From positions 183,542,275 to 183,606,274 of the forward strand of contig NC_089249.1 of the NCBI RefSeq assembly GCF_963930625.1: 64,000 bases of DNA. Reading direction: 5' to 3'. The translations under genes were made by a program, and so were the position numbers. Position 1 is the first letter of the stretch; each line of letters begins with the position of its first letter. This DNA is from Muntiacus reevesi (lineage: Eukaryota > Chordata > Mammalia > Artiodactyla > Cervidae). This document shows, piece after piece, positions 54,871 through 64,000 of this stretch. Under the pieces are notes generated by a model, which ran no database searches, was not told the origin of the DNA, and saw only the letters and a program-made list of their open reading frames with translations.

Positions 54871-57800
54871 TGTGATCCCATTTATGTGACCATGTGGAAA
54901 AGATCCACCCGTAGGGCCAGGACACAGATTGGAGGTCGCTGGGGGTGAGGGGAGGGTTAGAGTCCAGGTGGGCCCGTGGAAATTCCAGCAGAAATGAAGG
55001 TGGACTGTCCAGTGCTGGCTGTTTATTTGCTCATCCAAGAAGAGCAAAACAGAAATGCACGGCAGGGTGTCAGGGCCAGTTATAGGTGACTTACATCTGT
55101 TTTCCTAATCCTTAAGATGTCTTAAAATTTTTTTCCCTAAGCTTTCTGTGTACTTCGGTGACACATATTTTGACACAAACATTTGTTTGCTGGCAACCAA
55201 CATGGGTCCTGATTTACACCTAGCTTCTGGCCAGAATCCCTTTTTTCTTGCCTTAGGTGTCCCTTCACTTAATGATGAATGTTGTGCCCTCCTCCTGGCT
55301 AAAGGGAGGAGCTGCTGAGAGCCCTGGTGCTGGCCTGCCACTCCCCTGATCTCTGCCCTCAGACAGGAAGGGTAGAATCTGTGTGTCCACTCAGGTTTCC
55401 CAGCCTGGCCCCGAGCTGGCCTCGTCCACCGCACTGAGCTGGGGCTGCATCCCAGACCTTTCTTCCTGCCTGTGGTTCACAGAAAGGCCCCCCTCTTGGT
55501 CCCCGACACCACAGTCTAAACTCTCCACGGCCTTGCCATCCCCTTGGAACCTGCCAGGAAGCCACAGGAAGGATTCCTGAAAGGCGTTTCCCAATCGTCT
55601 CTGCTTTACTGGAAATGGGTGGGTGGGGTGGTGGGCAGTTGCCAGGAGGTCAGCAGCCAGGCCTTTTCTCAGGACTTAACCTCCCCCTTTGCTGGCCACA
55701 CACTGCCCAGGGGAAGGGGCATCCCAGCTCCGAAGAATCAGCTCATGGACTTCTTTGTGCTTCACAGAATTGGAAGGACAAACCCTTCAAGGAGAGGCAG
55801 CAGCCTTCACCTTCATCACTTCGTGCAGGCACCTCTGAGTTACGAGGGCCTCAGGCCACAGGGAAGGTGCGGCTTGGGCACGGTTAGCGCCCCCGGTGGG
55901 TAGTGGAGGACGCGGAGGGCGGTGTTGGGCACCGCTCCCCACGCTCGTCAGCGCTGCGCGTCCTGCCGCTGTGTGGGGATCTGCCCTTACCGCAGCGGTC
56001 CTTCCGCCTCGCCCCCTTTCTCCCTGAGGGCACACTGGTCTGTGCTCGCAAACAGGACCTGCCCCTGTCCGCTGTGTGTACCTTGGTGAGGGGCGGGGGC
56101 GGGTCTTGTAAACCTTTCACCTGGGAGTGTTCTTGGGTTGGTGGGACAGAGCTGAGATTAACAACTGCCCTCTGGCTGTGATTCAGTCGCACCCTCTGAG
56201 CTCTGACCTGTCTTTGCAGCTTTGCCCGGTGCCCTCCTCATCTCCCCATTTTTTGGTTTCTTTGGTTTTGATAGTACATCCTAAGAACAATCCCAGGTGT
56301 CTTTTCATTTCACCCGTGGCTTTTTTCAGCCACTGTGTTGCATATGAAGAGATACAGACGTGTGTGTTTTAGACATCGCCTCTGTGCAGCTCCCTGAGAG
56401 CACCCTTGCTGGGACTAGTTCAAGTAGTGTCCTCACAGAGCCCCTCTGGACCTTCCCGTCTAGTCCTGCTCTTCCTTCCCTGGGGGCGCCCATCTGCTGA
56501 AGACACTAGCTCATTGGTCCCCTGGAATTTCCCGCCCTGTGCTCTGCCAGTCGCCGTCCTCGTTGCCTTCCGCCCGGCTGGCTCAGGGCTTCTCGGCCTT
56601 GGCTCCACTGACGTCTGGGCTGGGCGACGCGGTGGAGGGGCCGCCCTGTGCCCTGTCGTCTGTTGGGCAGGGTCTTCTGTCAGATGCTAGGAGCAGCGCC
56701 CCGTCACCAAGTGGCGACATCCAAACATGTCTCTGAACATGGCCAGTGTCCCTGGGGCAGAGTCTCCCCGTGAGACCCACACGTGTAAGTGGATGCCTTA
56801 CCCACTGCGCTTCCTGCACACTGGTCGCTGGACCTGGAGGTGGATTTCTTAAGCCACTTCCTGTTGCTTCACCCTCGAAGCTGCCTTCATGGGGAGAGGA
56901 GGGGATTTCAGCCATCGAGTTCCTCCTCACTGTCTCCTTGCCCCATCTTAGGCGAGGGGAGTCTAAGGCCAGTGCTCACACCTCCCCACCCCGCTGGGCC
57001 CACTGGTTTCCCTGCCCGGCACTGTCCTCTACCCGCCCAGTGTTTTTTTACATCCATCAACATCTTTATTACATGGGTTTCTTCATCCCAGTCGTACGGA
57101 GTGGCCTGGGTGCCGAGTGACCTCGGGGTGTGGACACCCCCTCCTGCCGTGTGGAGGCCTTCCCACTGCTCACCCCTGCCAGGCCTCCCGACTTAGCCCT
57201 GGCTCTCAGCCACACTTTGGCACGCGGAGTCCCGCTGGCCCCAGGAAGCTCCTGGGTTCATCCCCCCTGCACTGCTAATGGGAAGTGGTTCCTGCCACTC
57301 GGGGTGCTGACAGGCCCCATGTGGGTTGGCGCCTGCTGCTCAGATGGTGCCCCGTTGGACAGCCTGACCCCAGAGGGGTGTGTGGCCTGTGAGCCTGCAG
57401 CAAGTGATGTGAGCCCTCAGAGGGTCTGAGGAGACTCGGGTGCCGCGTGTAAGGCTGCCAACCTGAGGCGTAGCCCGTGCAGGTACCGAGAGAGAGAGGC
57501 ATGGAGACGGGCAGCGTTGAGCCTGGGCCGGTCTGTCGCGGGATCACACGACCTGCCCGCTTGCTGGTCACAGTCTGGGGCTGCCCCGAAAGCTGCCCCA
57601 GGGAGACAGGGAGATGAGCGGTCCTGGCCCACAGTCCTGTGGGGGGTGACAAGGTGGCACTGACCCCGCGCGCTGTCAGCCCCCGTGGCAGGAAGAAAAG
57701 GGCCATGTTTGCCTGGGGAGCCCCTGTGCTCGGGGCCAGGCCAGGCTGGCTGCGTCTGGAGGGTGAGCCCGATGCACACCGCTGAGGCTGGCTCTGCCTG

Positions 57801-60800
57801 CTTCCTCAGAGGAACCTGGTGGTACATTGACCTTCCGGGGAGCACGAGCCCGGGGGCACCCTGTCCCCCCCTCGCGGCTGTGCTCCACACTATGCCTCCT
57901 CAGCCGTGGCCGCGGTCTTTGCCCCCCTTGCTGCCTGCCCAGCACCTCAGCTGTGTCTCCTTATGCCGTGCGCGCTGTGCCCTTAGCCTCAAGGCTTGGG
58001 CAGTACCCCTTGAGCGCAGGAACAGGAAAATGATCCACTTAGGCCGAAGTGTCGCATTCAGCGTGTCCAGCAGGCAAATGTTCGAGTCTGTCTGCTCTGC
58101 ACCCCCGAGCCGACCGAGGTACAGGGAGATCAGGGTCAGCTCTGGCACCTGGAGACCCCGCCCTCCATTGACCTCTGGCCGTGGGTCAGATGGTGTCAGG
58201 ACCCTGGGACAGTCGCTGCCATCCCCTCAGACCCCCATCCTTGCACCCGGTTGCCACCCATTCAGTGCTGCACCTGCCAATCCCGCACGTCATTATTGTT
58301 ATTTACACCTTAACCTGTCGTGCCTTTTACAGAAGCATCATGAGAAAGAAGTCTTTCGTGTTCATACATGCTCACCATAACCCAGCCTTCTTCATCCTCT
58401 CTGCAGATCTGCCTGCCCATCTGGTGTCACTATTCGTTCTTCTTAACGAGCTTCCAGAACCTTCCTCATAGTGCAGAGCTGCTGCAAGCAGGTTCTTTTC
58501 CCCGTTGTCTGAACCAGCCTTGATGCTACCTTCTCTTTGCACTGTATGTGGGGCATTAGGCTGCGGTCGTCTTCCCTCCTAGTTGGCAGATGTCTTCCGT
58601 GGTCTCTGAGCTTGTTTCTGGCACTCGACCTTGTGAGTTCTATCTTCGCTTCCCCGACTGTGACCCGCAGTCAGCTGCTGCGCTGACTGGCGGGGCGTGT
58701 TGCCATGGGGCTGTTTGTTTTCCTGCTGGCGTTCTGTAGGTCTGTGGGTTTATAGTCTTTGTCACCTTTGGAGGTTTGAGGCCATTATTTTTTCGGATAC
58801 CGTGCCCTTGGGATTTCAGTTCACTAGTACTGTCCAGCAGTTAACCAAGGCTTTGTTCCTTTTCTTAATAGATTTGTTCCTGTGTGATTCATTTTGGATA
58901 CATTTCTGTTGCCTTGTCATCAGATTCACTAACCTTTTCTTCCACAGTGTCTAATATTAATCCCACTCAGTACTCCAAGATATTGCATTTCTCAACTCAA
59001 GAAGTTCTGTGTGACTCTCCTCTGATACTTTGTATTCTTCTTTGCATCAGTTCAAGTTTCCCTTTAAGCTTGCGAGGATTTTAAATTTAGAATAGTTGCT
59101 CTAAAGTGAAACGCTTGTCTGATAATGCCATCTTCTCTGTTCTTTCTGGGTCTGTTTCCATTCATTGACTGATGCTTCTCTTGGGTTAAGGGTCACATTT
59201 TTCTACAGCTTCCCACGTCTGAAGGCTTTTGGTTTGGGATACTGAGTGTTGTAGAGTCCATGGGATCGTGTGCTGGATTTGGTTGTCTTTTCTTAGAGAC
59301 TGACAGTTCTTCTGGCTGCTGACAGGCAATTTGATTAGCAATGGGTCAGCTGATACTGGGGAAGCTTGCTTTTGAAATTCCTTAGTAAGAGGAATGAGAG
59401 AAGCCCTTAAATGAGGGCTTGTTTAGCTCCACCACTGAACGGGGCTCAGGGAGGACTCCTCTGGGCTGGCTGTGAATGGCAGCCCCTGCCCCCCAGGCTT
59501 GGGGCCCCATCTCAGAGAGAGTCCTGAAGCCTTCCTCTGCAGCAGCTCAGGCCCCGTGCTGGTGCCAGGAGCAGTCTCTGCATCATCTCTCTTCACGGGC
59601 CTCTGCCTGCACTTATGGTTCTGTCAGACTTCGCAGCCCACAGTCCAGAGGCTTCTCTAGGCAGTGAGCCCAGCGGCCTCGAGAGGCTCCCTTGGCCCTT
59701 CCCGTCTTTCAGGCCTTTCTGGCCTGTGCCGCCCGTGTTCACTTTGAGATCGTGGTTGTGTGTTCTGTCCAGCACCCTAGCTGTCACCGGTGGATGGCTT
59801 GTGTGGCCCTGACATGGGTGCCTACTTGGGAAGAAGCCGAGAAGATTCAACAGGAGCTGCTGTCTGTCTGTTTGCTCTTCATCCATCCAGTGAATATCTC
59901 TTGGACTTGGGTGGCCCATCGTGGCCTCCCTGGGGTGGAAAGGCCTGCCTCTTGGAGTGCGTCACTGACCTAAACACAAATCTCCAGATAAGAGGTTGGA
60001 GGTGACTGCAGCTGTGTCCTCCTGGGGTCAGCTTCCAAGTCTTCCTCTGAGGAAAGGAGGCTGCGAGTGTGTGTACCATCCCTGCAGAGAACCTTGGAAG
60101 GTGGCAGGTGGAGCTGGCTCCTGGCCCTGTGTGGGTTTGGGCTAGTCCTTTGACCTTTTCTGCTGCTTGAGGTTTGTGATAGAGTTTAGCGATAACAAGC
60201 CTAAAATGCAGCTCTCAGCCTGGCCCACAGGCTGCGCTCCCGGGAGCCATGTGCCCTGGTCCCGGGTTGCACCCCCGCCAGGACGGTTCTGGGGGTTTGA
60301 GCCTTCACCGGCCGTGGAGGCATAAGTCCAGGGACGTGCAGTCGGGCTGTTCTTAGGGGTCCGAGGCCTTTGGCTCTCAGCGTCTCCTGCCGTAGGAGTC
60401 TGGAGCTCATGGGCCTGAAGCCTTGAGGCTGCTCTGCCCAGGCTTTCCGAAGCCTTCAGGAGCAGCCAGCGTCAGATGTGCACCCGCTACAAGAAGAGCT
60501 GCAGCCACCCCTGCCCCCACTGGCCCAGTGGCCAGTGCTGGGGTCAGGCCCAGGCCTGTGCTGGTGGAGTCTGTCCTAGGCATACCCAGTGGACACCCAG
60601 CAGCCTCCCATGTGAGAGTCCTGTTGGCACCTGCTGCAGCTTACTGGTTGGCGCAGGAAGAAAGCCAGGTGGTTCCGTCATGCCTGGTGTAACAGCGGAG
60701 GGAGGAAATGGGACCACGTTCCCAGGGGCTGGGAGCCCGCGCTGACAGTGTGACCGACCCATATGGCAGAGGGGACCATGGCGCTTGGGGTTCCCCTTAG

Positions 60801-60983
60801 CCTACCTGCCCCACTTGGAACGTGACTCAGGGAAGGGAGAAAACTGGCAAGTTATCACACAACCAGCTTCTTTCTAGTAGGTTCTTGGAGGTAACAGGGC
60901 TGGATGCACTTTGAGGCATTCAGATGAAGTGTGTTTGCTTTACAGTAAATATCTGTAAACTTTGGTTTGAAAAAATAAAAGCC
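54871..60983 (+). other. ELL: ELL intron 1, longest low-repeat stretch
   Basis: About 6 kb with almost no recognisable young repeats. It includes a CpG cluster (55885-56070) and GC-rich sequence around 57120-58200. Around 58760-59300, words such as CATCAGATTCACTAACCTTT and CAAGAAGTTCTGTGTGACTC suggest an ancient LINE-type repeat, low confidence. ELL exon 2 was looked for here and not found. Confidence 0.5.
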
Positions 60984-61160
60984 GGGAACTTCCCTGATGG
61001 TCCAGTGGCTAAGACTGTGCTTCCAGTGCGGGGGACCTGGGTTCACCTCTTGGTCAGGGAACTCGATGTGTCACATGCCGCAGCGAAGATGGGAGATCCT
61101 GAGTGCTGCAGCGGAGACCCAGTGCAGGCAAGCAAATATACTCAAGAAAAGTAAGGCGAA
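60984..61160 (+). repeat. CHR-type SINE
   Basis: Plus strand: GGAACTTCCCTGATGGTCCA, CTGGGTTCACCTCTTGGTCA, then an irregular tail. A C11-A10 homopolymer pair follows at 61187-61207. Confidence 0.88.
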
Positions 61161-61207
61161 AACTTACTTTGATCTAAAACAGATCTCCCCCCCCCCCAAA
61201 AAAAAAA

Positions 61208-61837
61208 CCAGATCCCCATCTTCACAGCAAAATAGTATGTGCCAAAGGCCACTTTGGTCGATGTTGAAGACACACAAGTAGTTTTAGTACATTTTAGAAC
61301 TCTGCAGAAAATTCTCTTTTCTTGTAACAATTTTAATGTTGTTGTGCTTCATTAAAATGTCATTGGGCCTCCGAGCTTGAGAGTCTGTGACAGGTGGGAT
61401 GATGACATGTCGGTGCGAAGGACACTCCAAAAGCGGAGACTCCTGCAACGCCCCGGCCAGCGCCAGCGTTTCCTCCTGGAAACCTGGTTGGGGGATGGGG
61501 GGCCACAGTGGTGACCAGGCAGCTTACTGACAGGCGCCCCGGGTGGGAAGGTCTACACACAAGGTCACGGCTATCGCCCCTAAGCCTGAGGAGAACCTGT
61601 GGCGAGGACTGCACCCGGCAGCGGCAGCACTAACCCCAGTGCTGAGGGTGGGCCCTCTGGTGCCGGCCCATGTGTCTCTGATGCTGTTGGCCGCCGCCTG
61701 TTGAGCAGCAAGGGCTGAGTGCCGTTAGGACGCACCTCAGGAGGGGAAATGCCCTGGTGGACCAGTGGTGTGAACGCCACACGTCCACTGCTGAGGGCCC
61801 AGCTGCCGCCGATCAGTCAGTCAGCGAACAGACAAGC
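61208..61837 (+). other. ELL: ELL intron 1, unique stretch with a CHR fragment
   Basis: GGAAATGCCCTGGTGGACCAGTGG near 61745 is a short plus-strand CHR head; the rest is not recognised. Confidence 0.5.
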
Positions 61838-61848
61838 ACATACCTCAG

Positions 61849-61970
61849 GGGAATTCCGTCGGGTGGTCGTGACGTGAAAACGTCACGCTCTCACTGCCGG
61901 AAGTGTGGCTTCCATCTTCGGTCAGGGAGCTAGGATCCCACAAGCCTCGGGGCACGGCTCCAAAAAAAGA
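61849..61970 (+). repeat. CHR-type SINE with 11-bp target-site duplication
   Basis: Plus strand, head altered (GGGAATTCCGTCGGGTGGTC), then TTCGGTCAGGGAGCTAGGAT, GGGCACGGCTCCAAAAAAAG. ACATACCTCAG flanks it at 61838-61848 and 61971-61981. The head contains a perfect CRE-type inverted repeat (61868-61887). Confidence 0.88.
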
Positions 61971-61981
61971 ACATACCTCAG

Positions 61982-63119
61982 TCATTGACCAGGTGTTACT
62001 GACTCCTTTTGTTCTAAGATCTTCCAAGTGGGGCTCCTGTCCTCTCTGCCTGCACAGGGGCTGGTGTAATTTAGGGTTTCGTGTGGTGTCTGTTTTGCTA
62101 ATGACTGTAGACAGGTGACTTGTGTCTGGGGGTCACTCATGTGTGTGTTTGCGTATGCACGATGGTATGAGTGAATTGCTCTGTTGTGGACAGGACTGAC
62201 CTGGCCTGGTCCTCCTGCCGGCGGGAGGAGACACTGCGAGAACCCATGTGGCCCAGAGCCTGGTTCTGCGATGAAAGTTAGGCGACACACACTGCCGACC
62301 AGCCCTCTTGGCATCGCGGTCCTTTTAGCTTGAGCTTTTAGCCTTGGCCAACTTCCCCACAGTATAAAATCTTATTCACAGGGCGCTTAGTGAATGACCA
62401 GGACTTCATAAGAAAGTGATCTTCTAAATAACCTGCTTGGCAACTAGTAAACAAGTTAAATGCCTCACTAGATGCCGGAGGGAGCGTGTGAGCCACTCTA
62501 GGCACAGGTGGGGCTGCCTTGGTAGAGCCCCTTCTTCAGGGGGTGCACCCTTCTTAGTTCTTCTCCTTCTCGTCCCTAAATCTGGGCTTGCATCAACACT
62601 GTCGTCGTGGTGCCTGTCCCCCAAGCTCCTGCAATGCAGCCTTGCTGCCGTGAGCCCCGGACTGAGTTCTGCATGAAGGGGTCTGGGCTGAGGGCGTGAG
62701 AACCAGGTGCTGCGAGCCCTTTGCTTCTGTGGCACCCGTGTCTCTGCTCCAAGTTTGCACCTGCCGTTCCCCACCAAGAGCACCCTGCCTTCTTGGCTCT
62801 TAGGGTCAGGTGATGTCGGTGGAGAGCTCCGTAAGGACGGTGGGCACGCAGCTTTCCTTCGGCACTGTCTTTGCTGCCCTTGCGTGTCCTGCTGTCTCCC
62901 TTCCGTCAACTGTACATCACTGTTGACTGAGACTGGGTAGCAGACGAGTCTCCCCGCTGCCTGTTCAGTAACTCTCTGTATGCTCAGGTGATGTTCCCCA
63001 AAGCCCCTGAGGCTTTGGAGTGTTCTCGTGGTCTTTTACAACCCATGGAAGTTACACCCATTTTAGGCGTTGAGTCAGAGTGTTAACTCCACCCGAGAAG
63101 TTCCCTCCAGCCCACCTGC
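61982..63119 (+). other. ELL: ELL intron 1, unique stretch
   Basis: Nothing recognised; no exon on either strand. Confidence 0.5.
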
Positions 63120-63361
63120 AGCCACTCCCCTCTTCAGGCACTCACAGTTCTGCGCTCTCATTAGTTTGGCCTTTTCTGAAAATTTATACAGGTGGAGTCA
63201 TCCATTGTACAATGTTGTATATTGGGCTTCTCTCATTTAGCTGGTGACTTTAGGGTTCGTCTATGTCGTGTCTATTGGGAGTTCATTTCTTTTTATTTCT
63301 AGGTAGTATTTTGTTTCTCTACCAACTTACGGGCATTTGGGTTTTTGGCTGTCCTTTGAAT

Positions 63362-63570
63362 GTTGTTGTTTAGTCACTAAGCCCTATCTGACTCTTCGCC
63401 ACCTCATGGGCTGTAGCCCACCAGGCTTTTCTGTCCATGGGATTTCCCGGGCAAGAATACTGGGGTGGGTTGCCATTTCCTTCTCCTAGGGGATCTTCCC
63501 GACCCAGAGGTTGAACCTGGGTCTCCTACTTTGGCAGGTGGATTCTCTACTGCTGAGGCACCAGGGAAGT
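63362..63570 (-). repeat. Bov-tA-type SINE nested in L1
   Basis: Minus strand: TGACTCTTCGCCACCTCATG, GCAAGAATACTGGGGTGGGT, GAGGCACCAGGGAAG. Confidence 0.9.
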
Positions 63571-63698
63571 AAAGAGTGTTTCTGCTGTGCACACTTGTGT
63601 GTGTGTTCGTGCATTCCTGTGTTTCCATTTTTCTTGGGTACATCCCTAGGAGTTGGAATTGGTGGGTCACATGATAACTGTTTAGAGAAACCATGAGG

Positions 63699-63928
63699 GG
63701 ACTCCTCAATGGCTCCGTGGTTAAGAATCTGCCTTACTGTGCAGGGGCTGTGGGTTCCATCCCTGGTCAGGGAACTAAGATTCCACATGCTGTGGAACAG
63801 CTACGCCTATGTGTCACAAGTGCTGAGACCATGTATCCCAGCTAGAGAGTCTGTGCACTGCGGCAGAGATCCTGTGTGCTGCAGCTAGGCCCTGACACAG
63901 CCAAGTTAGTTGATATTAAAATACCTGC
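63699..63928 (+). repeat. CHR-type SINE nested in L1
   Basis: Plus strand: GGGACTCCTCAATGGCTCCG, GGTTCCATCCCTGGTCAGGG, CTGCAGCTAGGCCCTGACAC, tail AGCCAAGTTAGTTG. Confidence 0.88.
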
Positions 63929-64000
63929 TGGACTTTTCTACAGGACCTTGTATGCTCCCACCAGTAAGGGATGAGGGTTCTGGGGTGTCGTCTTTTTTCT

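Larger units (their letters stand above)
63120..63985 (-). repeat. Old L1 fragment split by a Bov-tA and a CHR SINE
   Basis: Minus-strand L1 pieces at about 63120-63361 (GTTTGGCCTTTTCTGAAAAT, TGGAGTCATCCATTGTACAA), 63571-63698 (TTCTTGGGTACATCCCTAGG) and 63930-63985 (CTTGTATGCTCCCACCAGTA). They are collinear when the two SINEs are removed. Confidence 0.7.

Noticed and set aside
57685..58380. 231-codon plus-strand open frame (MAGRKGPCLPG...)
   Set aside because: No recognisable domain or repeat, lies in GC-rich intron with other overlapping frames of similar length. No support.
60960..60985. AATAAA-like word in AAAAATAAAAGCC, possible intronic poly(A) site
   Set aside because: Lies directly at the edge of a SINE insertion in AT-rich sequence and no terminal exon is recognisable upstream.

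Overview
This is mammalian nuclear DNA from a ruminant, very probably a bovid. The evidence is the repeat content: BovB (RTE-type) LINE copies, Bov-tA/BOV-A2 SINEs whose body derives from BovB, and many CHR-type tRNA-Glu-derived SINEs. The exact species cannot be read from this window. Gene structure is spliced, with GT-AG introns, so most long open frames are chance frames or repeat translations.

Two genes are supported, both on the + strand. Positions 1 to about 5030 hold the 3' half of FKBP8 (FKBP38, a tail-anchored immunophilin-like protein of mitochondria and ER). The window opens 26 bases from the end of an exon. Five more coding exons follow (294-511, 1298-1470, 3380-3457, 3955-4086, 4501-4587), in phase with each other, with a 3'UTR and an AGTAAA poly(A) signal near 5000. 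Positions 15299-15433 hold the first coding exon of ELL (RNA polymerase II elongation factor, Super/Little Elongation Complex subunit), inside a CpG island. The same order and orientation of FKBP8 and ELL is known in human 19p13.1. No second ELL exon is recognisable, so everything from 15434 to the end appears to be ELL intron 1 (over 48.5 kb).

The roughly 10 kb intergenic interval (5030-15200) carries SINEs, MIRs, an L1 fragment split by two SINEs, an ERV-type LTR, and a tail-to-tail pair of BovB copies forming an inverted repeat of more than 1 kb per arm. The ELL promoter is unusual: five copies of a TNATGAATAAT-like motif followed by GC boxes lie upstream, and the last two copies form a 72-bp tandem duplication. 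A short uORF overlaps the ELL start, a YY1-type motif covers it, and an in-frame open N-terminal extension runs upstream.

ELL intron 1 is a mosaic of non-repetitive GC-rich sequence and young ruminant repeats, many nested. The most distinctive parts are a degenerate ~54-bp minisatellite (18.63-18.95 kb), a four-fold compound (GT)n array inside an older repeat (43.56-45.84 kb), SINE pile-ups (27.0-27.9 and 33.2-33.8 kb), a 51-bp L1 insertion with clear target-site duplications (36.94 kb), and a CpG cluster at 55.9-56.1 kb. I see no additional protein-coding gene, no RNA gene other than SINE-derived tRNA-like heads, and nothing bacterial, CRISPR-like or viral apart from ancient LTR fragments. 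No novel gene system is evident; the best leads are the ELL promoter architecture and the large inverted repeat.
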